From a virus, in the IMG/VR virus record IMGVR_UViG_3300006853_000555, positions 36,569-100,568 of that record: a DNA stretch of 64,000 nucleotides. One strand, written 5' to 3'. A program made the translations under genes and the position numbers. This document shows positions 8,913-16,708 of this stretch, one piece after another; the stretch's first letter is position 1, and each line of letters begins with the position of its first letter. The notes beneath the pieces are model-generated. The model saw nothing but the letters and a program-made list of their open reading frames with translations. It was not told the origin of the DNA and searched no databases.

Positions 8913-9896
8913 ATGGTTGGCGTTTCCTTCCAGGCATTGATGATCGCGACTAGCTCTGCCGCGGACAAATTCGTTTTCCTAACGACGACGGGTGCAAATA
9001 ACTGGACTGTCCCAGCCGATTGGAACAGTTCCAATAACGATGTTTGGTGCATCGGCGGCGGGGGCGGCGGATCATACGGCGGGGGCGCCGGTTCCATGAT
9101 CTGCAAAGCTTCCAATATCACCTTAACGCCTAGTGGGTCAGTCGCCTACAATGTAGGTGTTGGCGGCGCAGGTAACACGGGAACAGGGGCCGCAACGGCG
9201 GGCGGCGATACCTGGTTCGGCAATGCCGTCGCGGCGAGCGCGAATGTATGGGCGCTGGGCGGCGTCGCTGCGAATGGCACGGCCGGTGGAACAGCCCAGG
9301 GCAGCGGCGGGACGGGCTTCCTCTTCGCCGGTGGTAACGGTGCCACGGGTGCCAACAGTTCTGTCACAACCAACGCTGGTGGCGGGGGCGGTGGCGGAGG
9401 TGCAGGCGGTATTGGCGGCGCTGGTAGAAACGGCGGCGGAACAAATGCCACAGCGGGCGGAGGCGGCGGAGGCGGTGGTCAGGGCGGCGCTTCCAGTACA
9501 GCGGGCAGCGCAGGCGGCATCTCCACTGGCGGCAATGGTGGCCAGGGCCGCCTAGGCACCGGCCGTGGCCTGGCAGTTACTGATGGGCCGGGCCAGAATG
9601 CCACCCTGGGCGGCGGCGGAGGTGGGGGTGACTGGAGTGGATTCACTAACGGCAATGCCAATGCTGGCGGCAATGGCGGCAATGGCACTGAATGGGTCCA
9701 AACGAGCGATAGCGCGACTGGGGGCGCGGGTGGCGGGGGCGGCGGTGCGGGTGCAGGTAACGGTACAGGGCTGGGCGCAGTGGGTGGTAATGGTGGGCTC
9801 TACGGCGGCGGGGGTGGCGGCCGGGCCGGACCAGGAACTGCTACGAATGCCGGCACTGGCGGCCAGGGCATCATTGTGATCCGCTACACCCCATAG
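8913..9896 (+). CDS. Glycine-rich tail adhesin
   Basis: After an N-terminal domain of about 70 residues (VSFQALMIATSS, NNWTVPADWNSS, DVWCIGGGGGG) the protein becomes a long Gly/Ala/Asn repeat with runs of four to six glycines, ending GQGIIVIRYTP. This is the layout of phage glycine-rich fibre tips, which fold into polyglycine-II bundles and bind receptors. The C-terminal IIVIRY strand is the usual closing element. It is the last gene of the plus-strand fibre cluster and starts 3 nt after the previous stop, with no clear SD of its own. Repetitive DNA here (9060-9850) is prone to recombination, so host-range variation is likely. Confidence 0.75.
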   Translation: MVGVSFQALMIATSSAADKFVFLTTTGANNWTVPADWNSSNNDVWCIGGGGGGSYGGGAGSMICKASNITLTPSGSVAYNVGVGGAGNTGTGAATAGGDTWFGNAVAASANVWALGGVAANGTAGGTAQGSGGTGFLFAGGNGATGANSSVTTNAGGGGGGGGAGGIGGAGRNGGGTNATAGGGGGGGGQGGASSTAGSAGGISTGGNGGQGRLGTGRGLAVTDGPGQNATLGGGGGGGDWSGFTNGNANAGGNGGNGTEWVQTSDSATGGAGGGGGGAGAGNGTGLGAVGGNGGLYGGGGGGRAGPGTATNAGTGGQGIIVIRYTP

Positions 9897-9925
9897 AAAA
9901 ACCCGCCGCAGTTTCCCGCGGCGGG
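9897..9925 (-). terminator. Intrinsic terminator of the DUF932 gene (convergent site)
   Basis: An 8-bp perfect stem CCCGCCGC/GCGGCGGG (9902-9909 and 9918-9925) with a loop of 8. Five As precede it on the plus strand, so the minus transcript ends in stem plus UUUUU. It separates the convergent fibre and DUF932 genes and may also slow plus-strand transcription. Confidence 0.85.
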
Positions 9926-9946
9926 CGACTCTTCAGGTCATAGATA

Positions 9947-11023
9947 TCAGTCGGCGACTTCCATAGCACGCCAGGTCTTGGTAGGCAACTCCAGGATACG
10001 GGAGCCGAGCTGCTCCAGCTGCACGGAACGGTCGTAGCTCGGCACGTCCTGGGCAGCGCGGGTGACGGCGTTGGTAAAGCCCCACCGTGAGAGGTCACCG
10101 CCCTGGATCAGGTGGCTGAGCACGTCGAACTGCTCCTGACCATTCAAGCCGACTTCCTTGGCCAGCACTTCCACGGCCTTATCCGGGCGCTTGGTGTCCA
10201 GCTGAACTTCGGCCGCGGCGCGCATCTTGCCCAGAACCTTATCGAAATTGTCCTGGGTGAAAATGCCCGCCGCTACGTCGCGCGCCTTCATCAGCAGCAC
10301 GCGGTCGTCGGCCAGCTTGGTTTCGGTGGTCAACAGCTCGTAGGCGTCATCACCGACCTGGGCGCGCTTGCCCAGGTGCATCGCCCGGAACTTGCCGTCC
10401 GGCAGAATCAAGCCGTTCAGGCAACGCAGCCGGTAAGCCAGCAGCGAGATATTCAGGGCGCCGCCGCCGACTTCCGAGTTGGAGATGATCACGCCCGCAT
10501 ACATCGTATCGCCGACTTTCACGTCACCCGCGATCTTCGGCGTGATTGCCTTGATGTACATGCGGTTTTCGGTGAGCTCGCACTCGGTGATCTGCAGGCC
10601 GTCGATCGCGCCCAGGGCCGGAAGCACCTGCTCCAGCACCTGCTCGTTATCCAACGGGCGATAGGCGTTAGAGAGGTAGGCGCGAGCCGTCTTGTTAGCA
10701 TCGCGTTCCAGGGTGCGGATCAGCCGGGTAGAGCTATCCCGCTGCGCCAGGCGGTTGACGTTGTAGGCGAGCAGGTGACGGTCGTTGGCGTTCAACGCCC
10801 GAGCATAGACCGCGGGCAGGCCCAGGTCAGAATAAACCTGCTGGGAGAACAAGTCCGTCATTGCGTAGTCGCCCTCGAAGCCTTCGATCGCGGCCGTGAG
10901 AGCGTTGGTCTCTTCGTCGTGGCGGAACTCAAGGGACCGGGCACCAGCAATAATGTCCTTACGGGCCGCGATATTGGCCTGGACGCGGGTGGCGAGTTCC
11001 TGGGTGGTGATTCCGGCTTTCAT
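9947..11023 (-). CDS. DUF932 family phage/plasmid protein
   Basis: A 358-residue protein matching the DUF932 family of phage- and plasmid-borne proteins. Typical elements are SNAYRPLDNEQVLEQVLP, GVIISNSEVGGGALNISL and YRLRCLNGLI in the middle third. The length is normal for the family. Members are abundant in large phages and mobile elements and are suspected of a DNA-protection or replication role, but no biochemical activity is established. AGGAG lies 8 nt before the ATG. A strong promoter with a palindromic spacer sits about 70 nt upstream, and a terminator follows directly, so this is a single-gene transcription unit. Confidence 0.8.
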   Translation of the reverse strand: MKAGITTQELATRVQANIAARKDIIAGARSLEFRHDEETNALTAAIEGFEGDYAMTDLFSQQVYSDLGLPAVYARALNANDRHLLAYNVNRLAQRDSSTRLIRTLERDANKTARAYLSNAYRPLDNEQVLEQVLPALGAIDGLQITECELTENRMYIKAITPKIAGDVKVGDTMYAGVIISNSEVGGGALNISLLAYRLRCLNGLILPDGKFRAMHLGKRAQVGDDAYELLTTETKLADDRVLLMKARDVAAGIFTQDNFDKVLGKMRAAAEVQLDTKRPDKAVEVLAKEVGLNGQEQFDVLSHLIQGGDLSRWGFTNAVTRAAQDVPSYDRSVQLEQLGSRILELPTKTWRAMEVAD

Positions 11024-11091
11024 GTAAGTCTCCTGAGGAGTTAGCGGGTCAAAGGCCAGGGTAACGGAGTCCCTCTCCCGCCCGCAAACAG

Positions 11092-11120
11092 ACTATACTT
11101 CTGCGGCCCGCAAAAGTAAA
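11092..11120 (-). promoter_or_regulatory. Promoter P1 with near-palindromic spacer (DUF932 gene)
   Basis: On the minus strand TTTACT (11115-11120), a 17-nt spacer and TATAGT (11092-11097) form a sigma70-type promoter. The spacer TTTGCGGGCCGCAGAAG with its flanks is nearly palindromic around GCGGGCCGC, with one mismatch. The same architecture recurs at 16832-16860, so this looks like an operator placed between -35 and -10. Confidence 0.75.
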
Positions 11121-11152
11121 GCCTCCTGGAGCACTTTTCTCATATTACGCAC

Positions 11153-11184
11153 AAAAAAGCCGCGGGGCCTGGGGGCGCCGCGGC
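11153..11184 (-). terminator. Intrinsic terminator of the SPFH gene
   Basis: A 7-bp stem CCGCGGC/GCCGCGG (arms 11159-11165 and 11178-11184) with a 12-nt loop. The minus transcript continues into UUUUUU (As at 11153-11158). It lies 24 nt after the stop of the minus-strand gene at 11209. Confidence 0.75.
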
Positions 11185-11208
11185 GGGGATTGCGGTCTTA
11201 GCGGCTTG

Positions 11209-12477
11209 TTATTGGCGCGGCGCCGGGGCTGGAGCGTTCGGCACGAAAGTAGCGCCGGGCGTGGTCGGCGAAGTAAACCACTTCGTGAAGTCCATCAGGT
11301 TCGAAGGGATCGCGACCAGGTTCTTGGGCAGGCCATGAGCCTTGAGCCCTTCGCCCAGGCCTTCCTGGATCTTCAGCTGGGCTTGCCGCTCGAGGATGGG
11401 TAGCACGCTGGCGATTTTGTCCGCGGCGAACTTATCGTCCAAGGCTTTCTGCACCGTCGGAGAATAGTCGAAGGTGGAGCCCCAACCGATGTAGTCCAGC
11501 GTGATGCCGAATTCTTCAATCAGGTATTTCCGCAGGTCTTTCTCGGCTTCGGTGATGATTGTATCAGCTTCCGCGTTAATTACGTCGACCGTCCGCACCG
11601 AGAAGAACTTGCAAAGGCGGCTCTGTAGGTTGCCCTTAACCACCGTGTCCATGACTTCCGCCAGGCTCTTGCCTTCGAAGACAGACTGCCATTTGATAAC
11701 GGGGTCATTCCGGTCGCCCTTGATGGGTCGGATGCCGAAGCGATAAAGGAAGCGTGGCGCATCTTTCTCGAAGACCGAAGCCGCAATCGAGATTTCCACG
11801 GTCACGTCGTGCCCCTGCGAGGACTGGCATTGCAGGGCTTCGTTGCCATCACCGGTGCCGTTGCCCGCATGTTTCCACTCACGGGCGTAGGGCGCGCGGT
11901 CCACGACGATCAGTCGCCCGGCCGGAACGTAGAAGTCCCAGGTGTACGAACTCCCGGCCAGTTTGACGTGGGGGATTTCGAAGCGCTTGGCCGCGATCTT
12001 ATTCGCCTCGTAGTAGGCTTCGCTGCCGAATTTGGCCTGATCCGTCTTATTGTCGCCGACGTCCGGGATAAAGAAGGCGCTCTCATTCGGCGCGATCCAG
12101 TAAATCTCCGGATAATTGGTCTTGTCGTAGTAGGCGCCAGCTGGGCTGACGGGGAGGGTGAGCATCGCGGCGAGGCTGGCAGCGAAGACGATCTGAGCGA
12201 GCATCTTGGCGGGCTTCCACCAGATCACTGCCAGCACGGCCAGAAAGGCAATGAAGGGCAGGCCGAGCTGCGGCGCGAATTTCAGGCCGTAGGTTGACGT
12301 GACGTAGCTCACGTCGTCGGGCGCAAACTGGCCGCCCGCGGCCTTCCCCGCGGCGAGCGTGGCGAGCGGGTTGAGAAGGTTATTAATGAAGGCGTAGAGG
12401 AAATACAGCGCTAGGCTGAAAAAGGCACGCCACGCGAGCGGCTTCGCCCGGAGGGTAAACGACTGTTCAGGCGTCAT
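11209..12477 (-). CDS. SPFH/band-7 (prohibitin/stomatin-like) membrane protein
   Basis: The start is the ATG at 12477 (MTPEQSFTLRAK), 422 residues. Longer forms would read through tRNA-like sequence. Hydrophobic segments lie at about 16-40, 68-88 and 92-115. Then comes an SPFH/band-7 domain (about 160-350): DFYVPAGRLIVVDRAP, VTVEISIAASV, KGNLQSRLCKFFSVRTV and YLIEEFGITLDYIGWGS. A helical tail (DKFAADKIASVLPILERQAQ) follows the usual stomatin order. SPFH proteins form ring-shaped membrane scaffolds that control proteases and membrane microdomains. A phage copy could protect or reorganise the host envelope or block superinfection; that part is inference. It ends at its own terminator. Confidence 0.75.
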   Translation of the reverse strand: MTPEQSFTLRAKPLAWRAFFSLALYFLYAFINNLLNPLATLAAGKAAGGQFAPDDVSYVTSTYGLKFAPQLGLPFIAFLAVLAVIWWKPAKMLAQIVFAASLAAMLTLPVSPAGAYYDKTNYPEIYWIAPNESAFFIPDVGDNKTDQAKFGSEAYYEANKIAAKRFEIPHVKLAGSSYTWDFYVPAGRLIVVDRAPYAREWKHAGNGTGDGNEALQCQSSQGHDVTVEISIAASVFEKDAPRFLYRFGIRPIKGDRNDPVIKWQSVFEGKSLAEVMDTVVKGNLQSRLCKFFSVRTVDVINAEADTIITEAEKDLRKYLIEEFGITLDYIGWGSTFDYSPTVQKALDDKFAADKIASVLPILERQAQLKIQEGLGEGLKAHGLPKNLVAIPSNLMDFTKWFTSPTTPGATFVPNAPAPAPRQ

Positions 12478-12822
12478 AAGGGGTAAACTCCCTGTGAGGT
12501 TTTCGTCGGTAGGGGCGTACCGGGGAGGGACTCGAACCCTCCTGGCCCCGAAACAGGGCCGCCTAAGGGGAATCGAACCCCTCCGCCCGCAAGGGCTTCC
12601 GCAACCAGCGCTCGGCACATAGAACCCTGCGCAGACTGGGACAAGCCCAGCTCCCGGTGGTCAACTTGGTCTTACAACCCGAACGCAATACCGGAACGGG
12701 ATCAACTGCCAAATCATATTCCATATCGGGCGTCTAAATCTCAAGGGGAGCTACGTAGTCTCGCCCCGGATCGCTGCGCAGGGGTTTTCAGCGGGCGGTG
12801 CACCGCGCCGCTAAAGCGGATC
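12478..12822 (-). other. 345-nt gap with two tRNA-like T-arm motifs
   Basis: Reading the minus strand, two T-arm/acceptor-like segments occur back to back: GGGGTTCGATTCCCCTTAGG (about 12566-12585) and GGAGGGTTCGAGTCCCTCC (about 12525-12543). The first is preceded by GCCCTTGCGGGC, which could be a class II variable arm. No matching 5' acceptor strand was found for either, so these look like tRNA remnants or 3' halves. The rest of the gap has no open frame I trust. Confidence 0.35.
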
Positions 12823-13077
12823 TTATAGCACTGTCACCCAGCGCCCAGTTGTGGCCAAGAGCTCGGCATAGGTGCCCATCATGGCCGCGTTAGCATATTC
12901 TTCGATTTTGGCATTAGGCACCTGCGCCGCGCGGAGGGCGTGAGAGACTTTGCCAATAATCATCATCGCGTTACCGTCCGGACCGGAAAGGTCGCCGAGC
13001 GCTACCTGAATCTCCGGGTAGAGTATCTCAGTCGGCTTCGCATCCGTACGGCCGCCCATTGGCCCTTCTTCCGTCAT
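12823..13077 (-). CDS. Conserved small phage protein
   Basis: An 84-residue protein of a type often seen in phage accessory regions. The core GNAMMIIGKVSHALRAAQVP followed by YANAAMMGTYAELLATTGRWV is the recognisable part; the function is unknown. The preceding minus-strand gene's stop overlaps its ATG (ATGA at 13074-13077), so translation is probably coupled. It is the last gene of a minus-strand chain that begins at 16610. Confidence 0.7.
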   Translation of the reverse strand: MTEEGPMGGRTDAKPTEILYPEIQVALGDLSGPDGNAMMIIGKVSHALRAAQVPNAKIEEYANAAMMGTYAELLATTGRWVTVL

Positions 13078-13298
13078 GACCCGTGTTCCTCCAAGACCTT
13101 TTGTTGCCAGTCTCGGCGCAGCGCGCCGTCCACCGTCATTGTAGCATGCAACGAGTCAATATAAATGCGCAACCGCCGCCCCCTTAGGCTCGGCGAGATC
13201 CGCCTGATAACGGCAGTAATGCGCTGATGGGGGGTGAGCCCAGGGCGGCGCAGCTCCTGGGCGAATTGCTGACAGAAAAGGGCGGCGGCGTAGGTCAT
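13074..13298 (-). CDS. Small basic protein of unknown function
   Basis: Starting at the ATG at 13298 gives 74 residues (MTYAAALFCQQFAQELRRPG), rich in Arg and predicted helical, ending DWQQKVLEEHGS. An upstream extension in this frame to 13454 is possible but would fully overlap the next gene and is Arg/Thr-rich without a credible start, so I reject it. The SD is weak; coupling to the 13315 gene, 16 nt away, may drive it. No domain recognised. Confidence 0.55.
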   Translation of the reverse strand: MTYAAALFCQQFAQELRRPGLTPHQRITAVIRRISPSLRGRRLRIYIDSLHATMTVDGALRRDWQQKVLEEHGS

Positions 13299-13314
13299 TG
13301 GGGTGAACCGAGTT

Positions 13315-13458
13315 TTAGTGGCGGCGGCTCTTGTCACGCGGGTCTTGCGTGGGCGGCGGAGGGTTCTTGGGGTCCGGCACGTAAAAGTCTGGATCCTTCC
13401 GGACGCTCTCACGAATTGTGTCGCGCTTCTGTTGGTCGTCCTTCTTCTTGTCATTCAT
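13315..13458 (-). CDS. 47-residue charged Pro-rich peptide
   Basis: MNDKKKDDQQKRDTIRESVR starts this 47-residue protein, which ends in a Pro-rich and basic tail (NPPPPTQDPRDKSRRH). The ATG sits inside the stop of the upstream gene (TAATG), and AAGGAG lies 9 nt before it. It is probably intrinsically disordered; function unknown. Confidence 0.6.
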   Translation of the reverse strand: MNDKKKDDQQKRDTIRESVRKDPDFYVPDPKNPPPPTQDPRDKSRRH

Positions 13459-14114
13459 TATGCGAACTCCTTCTGAAGTTTCACCACCCGAAAGTCGTTC
13501 CGTTCGAGTAGCGTCAAGTCGAGGTCGGACATAATGTCCGTAGGCCCCGGTTCCGGCGGCTTGTCGCCGAACAGCCATGCCGTCTTGCGCCGATAAGCCG
13601 GGCCGAGCAGCGTATAATTCATCAAGGTAATTGTCGGATCGAAAATGAGGCGCAGCTGGGCGTTCTTCCATGTACCGAACGTCACGTAGCGCGTAATGGC
13701 GATTGTGGGGATCGTGCCCAGATAGGCGCAGGTGCCGAGGTGCTGCAACGAGAGCTTATAAGTGTCCGTGTAGCACCAATTCGGCAGTTGTTCCCGGAAC
13801 GCCTCAGTGCGCTGGATGAGCGTCTGCCCGTCCGGGGTGCCTTGCAGCTGGCGCTGCTCAACCTGGCCGAGGAAGTCTTCGTCGGGAAGCATATCGCCTT
13901 CGGCGAGCAGGTCGGTGTCGATTTCGAATACCACGCACCGGCCCTTCTTCGAAGCAGCGAGTGCGAAATAACCGGCATAGGCGTCGGTGAGGTAAACGCA
14001 TTCCGGATGGGACCGGCACTCCGGCCAATTCCCTTTCCGGACGCCGCGCGGGGTAATGCCCTTCTTCAAGATGCGCGGCAGGTGAGACCCACAAGTTCCG
14101 TGGTAGAGTTTCAT
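13458..14114 (-). CDS. ART/PARP-like fold protein (predicted)
   Basis: The ATG at 14114 (MKLYHGTCGSHLPRILKKGI) has GGAGG 7 nt upstream and gives 218 residues. YHGT, then ILKKGITPRG, then VYLTDAYAGYFA is the signature seen in ADP-ribosyltransferase/KptA/DarT-type folds: a His-Gly-Thr NAD-binding strand, a G-I turn, and the VYLT strand with an alternating Ala/Tyr helix. A Glu for the third catalytic position is plausible in CVVFEIDTD or later (DEDFLGQ), but I cannot fix it. It would be the second ART-type protein in the window. Activity and target are unproven; the fold could also be a non-catalytic relative. Confidence 0.6.
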   Translation of the reverse strand: MKLYHGTCGSHLPRILKKGITPRGVRKGNWPECRSHPECVYLTDAYAGYFALAASKKGRCVVFEIDTDLLAEGDMLPDEDFLGQVEQRQLQGTPDGQTLIQRTEAFREQLPNWCYTDTYKLSLQHLGTCAYLGTIPTIAITRYVTFGTWKNAQLRLIFDPTITLMNYTLLGPAYRRKTAWLFGDKPPEPGPTDIMSDLDLTLLERNDFRVVKLQKEFA

Positions 14115-14476
14115 TTCGGTTCCTCCCGAGCGTTCATTAAGCGCTGCCACCGCGGAATATAGGGTCGGCCAGCGTGGTGCTCATAAAACTTGGCTGGGTG
14201 GGCGAAGCAATCTTCGCGCTTCCCCACCGCGTTTCTTGCTTCCCGTCCATCAGGTGTGTTGTGCGGTAAGATACAAGCATTTGCAGCAACTGCTAGTGCT
14301 CCGGCACACATAGCCTTTTTGCTACGCGGACCGCGGTCTGTGCGGTGGCAGGACGGAACTTCGTTATTGCAAACCACGTCCGCGTATGTTTCGGGCGTGT
14401 TACCGCCTAAATGGCCTGCAGGCGCCACAAGACGCCAGGGGCACTCACGGCAAGGTGTTTTGTGGATAAGCCTCAT
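14111..14476 (-). CDS. Cys-rich small protein (DUF6283-like)
   Basis: 121 residues from the ATG at 14476. CRECPWR near the N-terminus, then a CHRT segment, then KKAMCAGALAVA follow the spacing C-x2-C-P-(W/Y)-R...CH...CAG seen in DUF6283-type phage proteins, presumably a zinc- or metal-binding fold. The next gene's ATG overlaps its stop (ATGA, 14111-14114). No SD is obvious near the start. Function unknown. Confidence 0.65.
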   Translation of the reverse strand: MRLIHKTPCRECPWRLVAPAGHLGGNTPETYADVVCNNEVPSCHRTDRGPRSKKAMCAGALAVAANACILPHNTPDGREARNAVGKREDCFAHPAKFYEHHAGRPYIPRWQRLMNAREEPK

Positions 14477-14486
14477 CGGAGCGCCC

Positions 14487-14675
14487 TTATTCCTCAATGA
14501 TGATTGAGACCTTCTTGGCCTCCCAGCCACGAGCCCTCATGTCCTTCTTCGTCAAGCGGAAATCGGAACGTTCGGCTTCCTGCCAGGCGCCCTGCTTAGA
14601 AGTAGCGGGGGCCGTATAGAGGATGCCGCGTTCCGTGACGATCATCCACACCTTGTCCAATATTCTTACAGGCAT
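14487..14675 (-). CDS. Small protein of unknown function
   Basis: 62 residues (MPVRILDKVWMIVTERGILY) with alternating beta strands and a charged helix (SDFRLTKKDMRARGWEA). GGAGGTG lies 5 nt before the ATG. It overlaps the 3' end of the upstream gene by 10 nt. No recognised family. Confidence 0.65.
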   Translation of the reverse strand: MPVRILDKVWMIVTERGILYTAPATSKQGAWQEAERSDFRLTKKDMRARGWEAKKVSIIIEE

Positions 14676-14863
14676 CGGAACACCTCCCTCAGCAAGGCGA
14701 AGCGCAGCACCCGGCGCGCGAAGCGGTGCTCGCGCTTAATATCCCGAGCACGCGCCCGGATGGAGCGGCGGTTACGGTAAACGTCGTTGGGCCAATCATC
14801 GTGCCCAGGGCAGCAAGCGTCCAGCTGCCGCGGGCTCTTGATGTTTTCAATCTCCCGGCGCAT
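14666..14863 (-). CDS. Small Arg-rich protein
   Basis: The ATG at 14863 (MRREIENIKSPRQLDACCPG) follows AAAGGA and gives 65 residues. The N-terminal part contains CCPGHDDWP; the rest is strongly basic (RNRRSIRARARDIKREHRFA). It overlaps both neighbours by 10-17 nt. Possibly nucleic-acid binding; function unknown. Confidence 0.6.
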   Translation of the reverse strand: MRREIENIKSPRQLDACCPGHDDWPNDVYRNRRSIRARARDIKREHRFARRVLRFALLREVFRCL

Positions 14864-15104
14864 TCCTTTTCTCCAAATGCCGCCGCAGCCCCTTATAGGC
14901 TTGCAGCGTAACCAGTAGCTCGGCGCTATCCCGGATAGCGGCCGTGAGTTTCGCTTCAAGGTGCTCAACGTCGCCGAGGCCTGCGGGGTCCAGGTAGGAC
15001 TGCGAGATCCGCTGCGCTAAGCCCGGCAGCTCTCCCGACGCATTCACCAGCGCGGTCGTCGCGTCGTTGATCTCCTGGGCAGTTACGGCTTTTGGCTTAG
15101 GCAT
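14847..15104 (-). CDS. Small helical protein
   Basis: 85 residues, almost entirely helical (ITALVNASGELPG-like start, then LEAKLTAAIRDSAELLVTLQ). AAGGAAG lies 6 nt upstream of the ATG, which overlaps the previous stop by one base. Unknown function. Confidence 0.65.
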   Translation of the reverse strand: MPKPKAVTAQEINDATTALVNASGELPGLAQRISQSYLDPAGLGDVEHLEAKLTAAIRDSAELLVTLQAYKGLRRHLEKRNAPGD

Positions 15105-15367
15105 CAGACTTCCTTCTTCTCTTCATCACGTGGCTGAAACTCGCCGCACCAATGATACTGGCCGACGAAGGGCTGGGCGGGTAGCCCGACCGAGCTAAAA
15201 AGCTGCGGTGGATAGCGGCGGCACTCAAGGCCGCCATTCGCCCTGTCGACGCCGAATAGGCACTCCCCACAAGCCCAACCTCGCGGCCCGGCTTGTGGGA
15301 GGGGCGCCACTGGTACGTCGCTCGGTTGCTGGAATGGCCAGCCCCGGAACCGATGAGTGTCACTCAT
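15104..15367 (-). CDS. Small Cys-containing zinc-ribbon-like protein
   Basis: 87 residues from the ATG at 15367 (MSDTHRFRGWPFQQ), with GGAGGT 6 nt upstream. WACGECLFG, ECRRYPPQLF and HWCGEFQPR form a C-x2-C...C...C pattern typical of short phage metal-binding proteins. A longer upstream frame exists but lies over a hairpin-rich gap. Role unknown. Confidence 0.65.
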   Translation of the reverse strand: MSDTHRFRGWPFQQPSDVPVAPLPQAGPRGWACGECLFGVDRANGGLECRRYPPQLFSSVGLPAQPFVGQYHWCGEFQPRDEEKKEV

Positions 15368-15383
15368 TGTACGACCTCCCCAT

Positions 15384-15405
15384 AAAGGCGCCGGAGGGTC
15401 CGGCG
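15384..15405 (-). terminator. Weak terminator candidate after the 387-residue membrane protein
   Basis: Stem CGCCGGA/TCCGGCG (arms 15389-15395 and 15399-15405) with only a short UUUAU behind it on the minus strand. It could attenuate rather than stop transcription into the small-gene chain. Confidence 0.35.
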
Positions 15406-15446
15406 GCCATAAAGGGAGGGCGGGCCGCCGGAGCGGCCGACCCGAT

Positions 15447-16610
15447 TTAGTCTTTCTTGGGATGCGTGCCGAAGATAACGACGTTCTCGGCGCCATTAAG
15501 CGGTAGGGCGGAAAGCTGCGGCTTGCGCTTGGGCTCGTCCGTTTTCGCTATCAGCTTGGCCTTTTTGGCATAGCGGCCATTCGCGTCCCGCCGACGATTC
15601 ATAGCATCAGCCTTTGTGTTGCGCTGTGCCTTCTTCGCCTTCTTGGCCTGAGGTGCAACGATTTGCACCTCGGCTGCGACCACCGCCTCAACGGCGGGAG
15701 CGGGCTGGACGACGTAGCCCAGAATATCAGCCTCCGGCTCTACGAAGAGGTCAGCGGCCGTAGCCAGCAGCGCCTCATAGCGCAGGAAGGGCAGCATTTC
15801 CATCGCCCGGTCATATTCGGCGCGGGCCGCATTAATCTCAGCCGTAGCGGCCGTGATCGCCTCGAAGATCGGCGAGAAGTCCGCCACCTTAGCGACGGGC
15901 GCCTTAACCGTAACAGCCTCCTTGCGAGCCGTAGAGGGCCGGAAAGCGCAGAGCAGGAACAAGCTCATTGCGATTTCCTGGATCAGCGCCTTCAGCACCG
16001 GGTCCAGCTTAGAGACCAGCGCCGGGTTGAGCTGCAGCAGCCACCCGATGCTTTCCGCCTGGGCGTCCGCCGCGCCGGGCCGACCTTTGGCCAGGGTGGT
16101 TTCCGCCGTAGAGATATTGGACTTAGTCACGGCAACCTGGCCGCAGAACTCGCGGGACTTGTCCACCGTGGCGTTGGAGCAGCCATTGGTGGCTTCCCAG
16201 CGCTTATTCTTCTTGTATTCATTCAGCTCAGCAGTCGCTTCGCTGAGGCGCGTCTCCGCCCGGTTATAGGCGTCGATGCTAACCTGCGAGGTAGAAACCT
16301 TCTCGGTGCGGTGGATCGCGGTAAACCCGGTGGCGTTCCACAGCACAAAGGCCGTGCAAAGCGCCCAACCGAACCGCAGCATCCAAGCCTCACCGCGCGC
16401 CCCTTCCGAAGAAACATGCGCCGCGAAGGGTAGGATAAACCAGCTGCCGAAAGCGACGGACAAGCCGGAGGTGGCCAAAGCATAACCCGCCCAGCCGGTG
16501 GCGCCTTCCAAGCCATTCAGAAACGCGGTGCTGCCGCAATAAGCGCCGCCCGCCAAGCCAGCGACGAGCAGGCATGCCCGCATCGCTGACACATTCGTCG
16601 GTGTCATCAT
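15447..16610 (-). CDS. Multi-TM membrane protein with coiled coil and basic tail
   Basis: 387 residues. About three membrane segments lie in the first 100 residues (MRACLLVAGLAGGAY, YALATSGLSVAFGSWFILPF, FGWALCTAFVLWNATGF). A coiled coil with C-x-rich turn follows (about 110-160), then another hydrophobic stretch (ALIQEIAMSLFLLCAF, about 215), and an Ala/Glu-rich region ending in a very basic tail (KKAKKAQRNTKADAMNRRRD). The design, with a membrane anchor and a DNA- or RNA-binding tail, suggests a phage membrane-attachment or host-takeover protein, but I do not recognise a family. It is the first gene of the chain driven by promoter P2, with a 215-nt leader. Confidence 0.7.
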   Translation of the reverse strand: MMTPTNVSAMRACLLVAGLAGGAYCGSTAFLNGLEGATGWAGYALATSGLSVAFGSWFILPFAAHVSSEGARGEAWMLRFGWALCTAFVLWNATGFTAIHRTEKVSTSQVSIDAYNRAETRLSEATAELNEYKKNKRWEATNGCSNATVDKSREFCGQVAVTKSNISTAETTLAKGRPGAADAQAESIGWLLQLNPALVSKLDPVLKALIQEIAMSLFLLCAFRPSTARKEAVTVKAPVAKVADFSPIFEAITAATAEINAARAEYDRAMEMLPFLRYEALLATAADLFVEPEADILGYVVQPAPAVEAVVAAEVQIVAPQAKKAKKAQRNTKADAMNRRRDANGRYAKKAKLIAKTDEPKRKPQLSALPLNGAENVVIFGTHPKKD

Positions 16611-16682
16611 TTCATGCTCCCCGTGGCACTATTAGCCAAAAAGTTGTGGATAATCGGTCTGGTAAACTCCATTGCTGGAGGA

Positions 16683-16708
16683 GGCGGCCTCTTCGTCTAG
16701 GCCGCCCG
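16683..16708 (-). promoter_or_regulatory. Leader hairpin upstream of the membrane-protein operon
   Basis: In the 5' leader of the P2 transcript, GGCGGCCT and AGGCCGCC form an 8-bp stem with a short loop. No U-run follows, so it is not a plain terminator. It could be an mRNA-stability or attenuation element. The remainder of the 16611-16911 gap holds only the P2 promoter and small hairpins. Confidence 0.35.

Noticed and set aside
10112-11044. 310-residue open frame on the plus strand
   Set aside because: Exact antisense of the DUF932 gene, with His/Gln/Leu-rich shadow composition, no SD, and it runs against a recognised protein.
11809-12297. 162-residue plus-strand frame over the SPFH gene
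   Set aside because: Antisense shadow; the SPFH domain is on the minus strand.
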